Source of the DNA: CAZSIA01 sp045126355
GTDB taxonomy: Bacteria > Bacillota_I > Bacilli_A > Acholeplasmatales > Anaeroplasmataceae
DNA: 53,134 nt
Assembly (NCBI GenBank): GCA_045126355.1
Contig: JBGVOE010000002.1
Coordinates: forward strand, 1 to 53,134
Direction of reading: 5' to 3'
Numbering within the stretch: position 1 is the first letter of the stretch; every line of letters begins with the position of its first letter. This document shows positions 9,054 through 16,169 of this stretch, one piece after another. The position numbers and the translations under genes were made by a program. The notes beneath the pieces are model-generated. The model did no database searches. It was not told the origin of the DNA and saw only the letters and a program-made list of their open reading frames with translations.

Positions 9054-10325
9054 ATGAAAAAAATATTGTTATTTATAATGTTATTAACTATCTTACTATC
9101 ACTATCAAGTTGTGATCGAAGTAGAGGTGTATATTACTTAAATTTTAAACCAGAAGCAGATCAAGCTTGGATAAATTTAGCGAAAAAATATCAAGATGAA
9201 ACTGGTGTAAAGGTAACAGTAGTTACAGCATCAGAAGGAAGATATGAAGAAACATTAACAAGTGAAATGAATAAAAGTAGTGCACCTACCTTATTTCAAA
9301 TCAGTGGACCCGTTGCTTATGAAACTTGGAAAGATTATTGCTTAGATTTAAAAGATACAGCTATTTATAAAGAGTTAATTAGTGATGACTATGCGATTAA
9401 GGTAAATGATGGTGTTTATGGAATAGCCTATGTTTATGAAGGATATGGACTTATAACTAATAAAACATTACTTAAACAGGCTGGATTTAATTATGATGAT
9501 ATAACTAGCCTAGCAAAATTAAAAGAAGTATCTAAATCAATAACAGAAAGAAAAAGTGAATTAGGCTTTGGAGCATTTTCTAGTAGTGGATTAGATGGTT
9601 CAAGTAACTGGAGATTTTCAGGGCATTTAACAAACTTACCAATCTTTTATGAGTTTAGAGAAGATAAAATAGTATCTCAACCAGAAACGATAAAAGGTAC
9701 TTATGTAGATAATATGAAAGAGATATGGGATTTATATATCAATAATACATTTACTGTAAAACCAACTAGTTTAACAGGAGTAACTATGGATTCATCAAGA
9801 GGCGAATTTACAGGCAAGAAAGCTGTCTTTTATCAAAATGGTACTTGGGAATATGGTCAAATAAAAACAGTACTTAAAGATGAAGAAATCGGCTTTTTAC
9901 CAATTTATATGGGTATAGATGATGAAAGACAAGGATTATGTAGTGGGACAGAAAACTATTGGGCAGTAAATAAAGAAGCAAATAGTAAAGATATCGAAGA
10001 AACAATTAAATTTTTAGAATGGGTAGTTACAAGTGAGGCTGGATTAAAAGCTTTAGCAGTGGATATGGGATATGTCGCCCCATTTAAAAAAGCTATTAAA
10101 ACTGATAATATTTTATACGATTATATTGATAAAGCGAATGAATTAGGAAAGACTAATATTAATTGGTTATTTACTTATACTCCTAATACTGAAGCTTGGA
10201 GAAATGGTGTTGTTGATAGTTTAGCACTTTATTCAGCAAACCCTACTAATGAATCTTGGAATAAGGTAAGAAGTAGTATAGTTGATGGATGGGCTGAACA
10301 ATATCGATTATCTCATCAAAAGTAA
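9054..10325 (+). CDS. Extracellular solute-binding lipoprotein of a sugar-type ABC importer
   Basis: 423 residues with a lipoprotein signal: KK start, hydrophobic core, and lipobox LSSC with acylated C20. The rest has the family 1 (maltose/oligosaccharide) solute-binding pattern, including the DETGVKVTVVT stretch after the first helix and a C-terminal region rich in Trp, Tyr and Asp. The two permease genes follow at once, so this protein delivers the ligand to them at the outer face of the membrane. The ligand cannot be named; no glycosidase or regulator is adjacent to suggest one. Confidence 0.88.
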   Translation: MKKILLFIMLLTILLSLSSCDRSRGVYYLNFKPEADQAWINLAKKYQDETGVKVTVVTASEGRYEETLTSEMNKSSAPTLFQISGPVAYETWKDYCLDLKDTAIYKELISDDYAIKVNDGVYGIAYVYEGYGLITNKTLLKQAGFNYDDITSLAKLKEVSKSITERKSELGFGAFSSSGLDGSSNWRFSGHLTNLPIFYEFREDKIVSQPETIKGTYVDNMKEIWDLYINNTFTVKPTSLTGVTMDSSRGEFTGKKAVFYQNGTWEYGQIKTVLKDEEIGFLPIYMGIDDERQGLCSGTENYWAVNKEANSKDIEETIKFLEWVVTSEAGLKALAVDMGYVAPFKKAIKTDNILYDYIDKANELGKTNINWLFTYTPNTEAWRNGVVDSLALYSANPTNESWNKVRSSIVDGWAEQYRLSHQK

Positions 10326-10383
10326 ATAATAAAGTATTAAAAAACTATTTCTATTTATATAGAAGGCAAATAGGAGATTAGCT

Positions 10384-11274
10384 ATGAAAATATTAATTAA
10401 AAATGTTAATAAGGGTTTAAATAATACGATGAAGTCTAATTTAAGAAAATATTTTCCACTCTTCTTAGCTCCAACTCTGATTGCCTTTATTATTGGCTTT
10501 ATTTGGCCTTTTTTATGGGGATTATATCTGTCATTTTTTAAGTTTAAAACTTTAAAATTTATTGAATTTAATGGACTTAGAAATTACGTTTTAGCATTTA
10601 GAGATCAATCATTTACTTATTCCTTTTTCTTTACTGCACTTTTTGCAATAGTAGTTGTAATTGTTATTAATTTAGCTGCCTTTGCTCTTGCATATATCCT
10701 AACAGGAAAGATAAGAGGAAGTACCATTTTTAGAACAATATTTTTCATGCCTAATTTAATTGGTGGAATCGTATTAGCTTATGTATGGAAAGAAATATTA
10801 AATGACGTTATTCAAAAATTATATGGATCAGCTTTAATGTTAAATCCTAATTATGGCTTTTGGGGATTGGTGATATTACTTTCATGGCAACAGATTGGAT
10901 ATATGATGATTATCTATATTGCAGGACTACAAAACGTTTCAACGGATTTAGTTGAAGCAGCAAAAATGGATGGAGCGAGCAGTTGGCAAATCTTAAGAAA
11001 AATAACAATACCGCAAATAATGCCATCAATTACAATATGTTTGTTTTTATCACTAACAAATGCTTTTAAATTATTTGATCAAAATCTAGCTTTAACAGCA
11101 GGTGCACCAAATAAAAAGACAGAAATGTTAGCTTTAAATATCTATAATGCTTTTTATTCAAATGCGACTAACTTAGGTATCGGTCAAGCAAAAGCGGTAA
11201 TTTTCTTTTTGTTAGTTGTCTTAATTTCTTTAACACAACTATCTTTAACTAGAAAAAAAGAGGCTCAATTATGA
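10384..11274 (+). CDS. Sugar ABC importer permease, MalF/UgpA-like
   Basis: 296 residues with about six membrane helices. The ATPase-docking EAA loop is readable as EAAKMDGASSWQILRKITIP near residues 195-215, which places it in the CUT1 carbohydrate class. The ATG at 10384 follows AGGAGATTAG. The gene overlaps the next permease by four bases (ATGA), so the two are made together as a heterodimeric channel. Confidence 0.88.
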   Translation: MKILIKNVNKGLNNTMKSNLRKYFPLFLAPTLIAFIIGFIWPFLWGLYLSFFKFKTLKFIEFNGLRNYVLAFRDQSFTYSFFFTALFAIVVVIVINLAAFALAYILTGKIRGSTIFRTIFFMPNLIGGIVLAYVWKEILNDVIQKLYGSALMLNPNYGFWGLVILLSWQQIGYMMIIYIAGLQNVSTDLVEAAKMDGASSWQILRKITIPQIMPSITICLFLSLTNAFKLFDQNLALTAGAPNKKTEMLALNIYNAFYSNATNLGIGQAKAVIFFLLVVLISLTQLSLTRKKEAQL

Positions 11275-12110
11275 ATAAAATAAAATATAAAAATACATTA
11301 GTATTCATTATTATGATAATTATAGCCGCTTTGTTTATCGCTCCTATTTTATTTGTTTTAATGAATTCATTTAAAAGCAATCAAGGAATATCAGAAAGTG
11401 TATTTGCGCTTCCTAATAGTTTAACATTTGTTGGTTTTAGAAATTATATACAAGGTTTTACCTTTGGAGCTTATAACTTTGGACTTGCGTTTTTCTATAG
11501 TAGTTATATTACCATAAGTAGTGTCTTACTAATACTTTTAGCTACAAGTATGGCAGCTTGGTATATTGTTAGAGTAAATAATCGATTTACTAAATTAATA
11601 TATTATTTATGTATATTCTCTATGGTTGTTCCTTTTCAAATGGTAATGTTTACTTTATCAAAAACAGCGGATACACTATTTTTAAATAACCCATTTACAA
11701 TAAGTATTTTGTATTTAGGATTTGGAGCTGGAATGGCAATATTTTTATTTTCTGGCTTTATGAAAAGTATCCCAATTGAAATAGAAGAGGCAGCAGCAAT
11801 AGATGGTTGTAATCCAGTTCAAATGTTTTTTAAAGTAATAATGCCAATTTGTAAACCAATTTATATTTCTGTTGCGATACTAGAAATAATGTGGATTTGG
11901 AATGACTACTTATTACCATATTTAACATTAGATAGAACGAGATTTAGAACAATCCCTATTCATATTCAGTACTTACAAGGAAGTTATGGTACAGTTGATT
12001 TAGGAGCTACAATGGCAATTATTATGATGACACTAATTCCAATAATAATTATTTATATCTTATTTCAAAAACATATTATTAAAGGTGTAGTAGATGGCGC
12101 TGTTAAATAG
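11271..12110 (+). CDS. Sugar ABC importer permease, MalG/UgpE-like
   Basis: 279 residues, six membrane helices, EAA loop EEAAAIDGCNPVQMFFKVIMP near residue 172. This is the second half of the CUT1 channel. No ATP-binding subunit lies in the cluster; in many Firmicutes one shared MsmX/MsmK-type ATPase serves several such importers, which is the likely case here. A terminator directly after the gene ends the operon. Confidence 0.88.
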   Translation: MNKIKYKNTLVFIIMIIIAALFIAPILFVLMNSFKSNQGISESVFALPNSLTFVGFRNYIQGFTFGAYNFGLAFFYSSYITISSVLLILLATSMAAWYIVRVNNRFTKLIYYLCIFSMVVPFQMVMFTLSKTADTLFLNNPFTISILYLGFGAGMAIFLFSGFMKSIPIEIEEAAAIDGCNPVQMFFKVIMPICKPIYISVAILEIMWIWNDYLLPYLTLDRTRFRTIPIHIQYLQGSYGTVDLGATMAIIMMTLIPIIIIYILFQKHIIKGVVDGAVK

Positions 12111-12120
12111 ACAATAATAA

Positions 12121-12158
12121 AAGATTTAACTTTATTAATTTGAGTTAAGTCTTTTTTA
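12121..12158 (+). terminator. Intrinsic terminator after the sugar importer operon
   Basis: AAGATTTAACT pairs with AGTTAAGTCTT (one G-U pair) and is followed by TTTTT. Confidence 0.8.
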
Positions 12159-12174
12159 TTTATAATAAATTTGA

Positions 12175-12180
12175 TATAAT
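12175..12180 (+). promoter_or_regulatory. Probable -10 box for the Pcp-like gene
   Basis: A perfect TATAAT 30 bases before the ATG and just after the upstream terminator. The -35 region is T-rich and poor. Confidence 0.45.
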
Positions 12181-12209
12181 CAAATCATAAAAAAGAAAGA
12201 TTTGAGAAT

Positions 12210-12737
12210 ATGAAAGTATTAGTAACAGCGTTTAAACCATTTAATAAGATGGAAAATAATTATTCAAGTGAAGTATTAAATTATCTAAATAATGTAGATA
12301 AAGTTATTATAGATGTCTTATATGATACTTCCTACATTGAACTTAGTAGTAAATGTAATTTAAATGAATATGAGCTAATTATCGCAATGGGTGAGGCTAG
12401 GATGAGAGAAGAATTAACTTTAGAAATAATAGCTAAAAATATTTCATCTTGTTCGATTTGTGATAATGGTGGCATTTATAAAAAAGATGAAGAGATTATA
12501 AAAGGAGCTCCAATTGAGATTCAAACAGAAGTTGATTTAGCGAATTTAAAAGAATTTGTAAAATTTTCCTATGATGCTGGTCGTTTTGTTTGTAATAATC
12601 TTTATTATCATTTATTATATAATTATCCGAAAAAATCTTTATTTATTCATGTTCCAAATTGTAATAACGATATTAATCTATATATTAAAAATGCTAAAAA
12701 AATAGAAGAAATAATTAAAAAAATAAAAGGAGAATAA
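12210..12737 (+). CDS. pcp: Pyroglutamyl-peptidase I-like (C15) peptidase
   Basis: Removes N-terminal pyroglutamate in the cytosol if active. The start VLVTAFKPFN matches the family's VLVTGFEPFGG, GEAR near residue 61 leads to the probable catalytic Glu (E72), the catalytic Cys lies in AGRFVCN (C128), and the His in FIHVP (H147). All three catalytic positions are present, but the protein has 175 residues against a usual 200-215, and the substrate-side loops are shortened. Specificity may therefore differ. It is four bases from the next gene, so the two are probably one transcript. Confidence 0.78.
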   Translation: MKVLVTAFKPFNKMENNYSSEVLNYLNNVDKVIIDVLYDTSYIELSSKCNLNEYELIIAMGEARMREELTLEIIAKNISSCSICDNGGIYKKDEEIIKGAPIEIQTEVDLANLKEFVKFSYDAGRFVCNNLYYHLLYNYPKKSLFIHVPNCNNDINLYIKNAKKIEEIIKKIKGE

Positions 12738-12741
12738 GAAA

Positions 12742-13047
12742 ATGGAAGAAATGTCAGTAGTTGAAATGTTATTAGACCCAGATTGTGAAGAGAGAGTTGA
12801 ATGTGTAAATGAGGATGGAAATATAATTTCTTTTGATCAAATTGCTGTTATCCCTTATAAAGATAAATTATACGCAATCTTAAAACCTGTTGAAAAGCTA
12901 GAGGGTGTTGGGGAAGATGAAGCGTTAGTTTTTCATATTAATGTTGAAGAAGATTCAATCGAAGTTATCTACGATTTTGATTTATGTGATAAAATCTTTG
13001 AACTATATTATAAATTATTAAAAGATGAAGGGTTCGAAACAGTATAA
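12742..13047 (+). CDS. DUF1292 family protein (YrzB-like)
   Basis: A 101-residue acidic protein with the DUF1292 layout: a short N-terminal segment, ERVECVNEDGNIISFDQIAVIPYKD-type strand pattern, then YAILKPVE and EDEALVFHI. The family is widespread in Firmicutes, often near yrvJ/ruvX-type genes, and has no established function. Its stop is three bases before the left boundary of the TnpB element, which separates it from whatever once followed. Confidence 0.8.
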   Translation: MEEMSVVEMLLDPDCEERVECVNEDGNIISFDQIAVIPYKDKLYAILKPVEKLEGVGEDEALVFHINVEEDSIEVIYDFDLCDKIFELYYKLLKDEGFETV

Positions 13048-13050
13048 TTA

Positions 13051-14572
13051 AAACTATAAAACTCTAATAAATTTTAAAAAAACAACTGCCATGTACATTT
13101 TTTTGGACATTGATTGTGATATTATCAATGTGTAGAAAGAGGGTTGGTAGTTATGTATACTTTTAAAGTTATGATTCATCCGAATAATAAACAAAGAACT
13201 AAAATTCTTCGTACAATGAATAAATGTATTGAATGTCAAAATATTATTTATGATATTTTGGATGGATATATTAAACTTAATGAAACTATTCCATCTTGTT
13301 CTGATATCAGAAAAATTTTTACTAAAATCAAAAAGCAAAAAGATGATGAAGTAATTAAATTAAGAGAATCTATGACTAAAAAAGAAATGATTCTAAATCA
13401 TCTTGATACATTATTTTATGACGTTAGTAATGATGCATTAAAACAAATTGTAAAAGATACATATAATGCGTTTGTTAGATATTTTAAAAAGTTAGCTAAA
13501 TATCCTAACAAGAAATCTTATAAAGATAGAAAGAAATCATTTTATGTTGATCCATATAAAATTGATATTTTTAGTAATAAAGTTAAATTAGAAAAAATAG
13601 CTAATAGTCAAAAAGCTAATAGAAAAGTATTAAATTGGATTAAATTAGCTGAAAAGAATAGAATACCTACAAACGTCAGTTATTACAATCCAAGAATTTC
13701 TTACGACGGTACTGATTTTTATTTAACTGTGGGTGTTGATGATGAATTTGCACCTAAGAAACAAAAAAATAAAGTTGTTAATAAAACAATTGGTATTGAT
13801 CTTAATATTGCAGAAATTGTTACTAGTGAAGATATTAGATATAGACAAGCTACAAAAACCAAAAAATATAAAAAGATTAATCGTAGAAAGAAAAGATTAC
13901 AAAGAGCTTTATCTAGAAAGTATTTGAGTTGTAATCCTAATAATGATAAAAATATTACTTATTCACATAATTATAAGAAAAATAAAGATCAAATAAAGAA
14001 ATTAGATAGAAGGTTACTTAATTTAAGAGATGATTGTCATAAAAGAATTATTGATGATATATTTAAAACTCCTCCATCAAAAATAGTGATAGAGGACTTA
14101 TATGTAAAAAGTATGACTGATAAAAAGAAAAGAAAGAAAATGACCTATAAAGAAAAGATGGCTGCTAAAAATATACCTACTGCATCTTTTAGAAAATTTG
14201 CGTCTATTTTAACAAATAAAGCAAATAAATATAGTATTACTCTTATTAAAGCAAATAGATATTATGCGTCTACAAAAAAATGTAGTTGTTGTGGAAATAG
14301 AAAAGTGATGGAAATTGATGAAAGAACTTATAAATGTGAAGAATGTAATTTAGTAATAGATAGAGATTTGAATGCCGCTATTAATTTAGCACAATATAAA
14401 TAAAAAAATTAGAGAAAGGGAAAAAGAAAATCCTATAATACGTGTACGTTTGCACGAAATTGACGCCTCTGGAGAGTAAATATCACTTGAAGATTTATAG
14501 CAATATAAGTATTCATGGCTCGTAGAAGGAGGAATGAAACAGGAACTCTTATAGAGTTTTATAGGTTTTCAA
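13051..14572 (+). mobile_element. Stand-alone TnpB element (IS200/IS605 superfamily, no TnpA)
   Basis: The element consists of a left end, tnpB and a right end with a guide-RNA scaffold. CTATAAAACTCTA at 13054-13066 is the exact reverse complement of TAGAGTTTTATAG at 14552-14564, marking both ends. Just inside the left end is an 8-bp hairpin (13107-13114 with 13124-13131). The right end has ACTCT-TAT-AGAGT (14545-14557), the type of foldback TnpA recognises, and closes with TTTTCAA (14566-14572). There is no Y1 transposase tnpA, so it would depend on one elsewhere. Exact boundaries are approximate to a few bases. Confidence 0.75.
13153..14403 (+). CDS. tnpB: TnpB RNA-guided nuclease
   Basis: 416 residues. 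All three RuvC-type acidic residues are present: D216 in TIGIDLN, E314 in VIEDLY and D405 in DRDLNAA, with an intact zinc ribbon (CSCCGN ... CEECN) between the last two. The nuclease is therefore probably active. TnpB uses the right-end RNA of its own element to cut DNA next to a short target motif, promoting retention of the element. ATG 13153 is preferred over TTG 13144, which abuts the AGAAAGAGGG ribosome binding tract. The Lys-rich composition resembles other compact TnpB of low-GC hosts. Confidence 0.92.
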   Translation: MYTFKVMIHPNNKQRTKILRTMNKCIECQNIIYDILDGYIKLNETIPSCSDIRKIFTKIKKQKDDEVIKLRESMTKKEMILNHLDTLFYDVSNDALKQIVKDTYNAFVRYFKKLAKYPNKKSYKDRKKSFYVDPYKIDIFSNKVKLEKIANSQKANRKVLNWIKLAEKNRIPTNVSYYNPRISYDGTDFYLTVGVDDEFAPKKQKNKVVNKTIGIDLNIAEIVTSEDIRYRQATKTKKYKKINRRKKRLQRALSRKYLSCNPNNDKNITYSHNYKKNKDQIKKLDRRLLNLRDDCHKRIIDDIFKTPPSKIVIEDLYVKSMTDKKKRKKMTYKEKMAAKNIPTASFRKFASILTNKANKYSITLIKANRYYASTKKCSCCGNRKVMEIDERTYKCEECNLVIDRDLNAAINLAQYK

Positions 14573-14586
14573 AAACGGATTGATTT
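14404..14586 (+). ncRNA. Right-end guide RNA (omega RNA) of TnpB, scaffold plus guide
   Basis: The region after the tnpB stop contains GACGCCTCTGGAGAGTAAA (14461-14479) and later GAAACAGGAACTC (14536-14548). These are characteristic of the IS605/IS1341-type tnpB right end that forms the guide-RNA scaffold. The terminal hairpin is 14545-14557. If the element ends at TTTTCAA (14572), the guide would start at 14573 and run through AAACGGATTGATTTA into the start of the next gene. The transcript's 5' end, possibly inside tnpB, is not determined. Confidence 0.75.
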
Positions 14587-14587
14587 A

Positions 14588-16096
14588 ATGTTTAAATTAA
14601 TTAAATTTATTTTAAAAGTACTTTTAATTTTATTTGTTATTCTTATAATTGCTTTAGGTGTTTTTGTTTTCATGTTATATGATAACAATTTTAGTGAACC
14701 AGATTATCTTAAAGATAGTAGTGAAGTAGAATTTATAATGAATGACTTTATTTCAAAAGGGTTAGAGGATTCTAAAGTAGATAAAAAAATCGATATTGTT
14801 TTATCTGAAGAAGAGTTAAGTGTAATCTTAAAAACTATTTCTAATGAAATAAATAAAACTGCTTCAGGAATTACTATTAAAACAGCTTATGTTGATGTAA
14901 CTGAAGCAAAAACAGTTAATTTTATTTCTTATTTTGCTGTATTAGGTTTTAATTCTTCACTTAAAGGTGATTTTGATTATGATATTATTGATAAAAATAT
15001 TGTTTTTAATATCGAAAAGATAAGTGTTGGCAATGTTGAATTTAGGGCAAGTTATTTATCTAGTTTAGATTTAAATAGTTACTTAAAAGAAGAACTTAAA
15101 GATTCATGGATAAAGATAAGTGTTGATTCTAATGGACTTACAATTAGCATTTCACTTGATAGCCTACTAGATTCATTAAAAGAAGAAAATAATATAAAAG
15201 ATTCGGAATTATTTCAAGCATTATTATCTTTAGTTATTAGAAATGAAAAAGTTATTAAAGTAACTGAAAGTAATAGTGATATTGGTTTAAATATTGATTT
15301 AGAATACCTAAATTATGATAATAGTGTTGATGCTCCCCTTCCTTATACTATTGATTTTGATGAGGTAAGTAGAAAGTTAGAACAACTATTAAATAATAAT
15401 ATTATTTCAATCGATAATATTAATGTTGTTGGAACATATTTAGTTAAAGGATATTCTAAATTAACTGATGAAGAAAAACAAATTATTAAAGATATTGATT
15501 TAAGTAGTGTAGGAATATTAATTAAAGAATTATATCAAGGTGTTATTGAATATGAAAAACAAACAATTATTGATGTTTTTACTAATCAATACACTGGTGT
15601 ATTTAGTGGATTAAAATTAACAGAGAAAAACTGGAATGACATCTTACTACAAGAAGATTTAGTTGGACAGATGTATTGTTTTGCGAGAAAAGATAATGAC
15701 TCTTACAAAGTAACTTACATTGCGGTTGAATCACTATATGTAGATATTAATGAAAATAAACTAGATTTATATTTGACAGTATCTGTTAATGGTGAATCTT
15801 TAGTATTAAATATTAATGCAGACGAATCAGAAACTTTAGGCTTAAATATTGAATTTAATATTAAGACTGTTCGTTTTGGAACTGTTAAGTTGAATGATGA
15901 TGAGATTAAATTACTATTAAATTATTTAGAAAAAAATATTGATGAAGATTGGATTATTGTAAATAGCGAAGCTAATGAAATTGATATTGATTTTATTGGT
16001 GTATTTGAGTCAAGTCCTACTCTATCTTTAATATTACAAATTCCAGGAATTAATCCAACAGTTAAATTCATGGATGGTTATGTTTTAATTGATTAA
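14588..16096 (+). CDS. Membrane-anchored protein of unknown function with an internal duplication
   Basis: I do not recognise a family. 502 residues: a short cytosolic start, one strong membrane helix at about 7-30, then an extracellular beta-rich region. Two related units are visible. One is around residues 55-210 (SEEELSVIL ... SVGNVEF ... DSWIKISVDSN), the other around 340-490 (TEKNWNDILL ... TVRFGTVKL ... EDWIIVNSEAN). They share the order of an N-terminal helix, strands, a GNV/GTV turn and a [DE]xWI strand. The layout recalls YpmS/DUF2140-type proteins, a weak comparison. No good ribosome binding site precedes the ATG (only CGGAT), and the TnpB element ends about 15 bases upstream, so native expression may have changed. 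Confidence 0.7.
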   Translation: MFKLIKFILKVLLILFVILIIALGVFVFMLYDNNFSEPDYLKDSSEVEFIMNDFISKGLEDSKVDKKIDIVLSEEELSVILKTISNEINKTASGITIKTAYVDVTEAKTVNFISYFAVLGFNSSLKGDFDYDIIDKNIVFNIEKISVGNVEFRASYLSSLDLNSYLKEELKDSWIKISVDSNGLTISISLDSLLDSLKEENNIKDSELFQALLSLVIRNEKVIKVTESNSDIGLNIDLEYLNYDNSVDAPLPYTIDFDEVSRKLEQLLNNNIISIDNINVVGTYLVKGYSKLTDEEKQIIKDIDLSSVGILIKELYQGVIEYEKQTIIDVFTNQYTGVFSGLKLTEKNWNDILLQEDLVGQMYCFARKDNDSYKVTYIAVESLYVDINENKLDLYLTVSVNGESLVLNINADESETLGLNIEFNIKTVRFGTVKLNDDEIKLLLNYLEKNIDEDWIIVNSEANEIDIDFIGVFESSPTLSLILQIPGINPTVKFMDGYVLID

Positions 16097-16109
16097 TGAG
16101 TTATATAAG

Positions 16110-16133
16110 AAGTGTGCTTAGCACACTTTTTTT
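16110..16133 (+). terminator. Intrinsic terminator after the duplicated membrane protein gene
   Basis: AAGTGTGC-TTA-GCACACTT followed by five T. Confidence 0.88.
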
Positions 16134-16138
16134 CATTA

Positions 16139-16163
16139 TAAAAGGGAAGCAAAATTGCTTCCC
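16139..16163 (-). terminator. Intrinsic terminator of the VanZ/Ig-like gene
   Basis: On the - strand GGGAAGC, loop AATTTT, GCTTCCC, then TTTT. It faces the + strand terminator of the convergent gene. Confidence 0.8.
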
Positions 16164-16169
16164 AATCTA

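Noticed and set aside
9054..12110. A missing or pseudogenised ATPase in the sugar importer operon
   Set aside because: There is no remnant; a shared ATPase encoded elsewhere is normal for this importer class.
13144..13152. TTG start for tnpB at 13144
   Set aside because: It directly abuts the AGAAAGAGGG tract, leaving no spacing; the ATG at 13153 fits.
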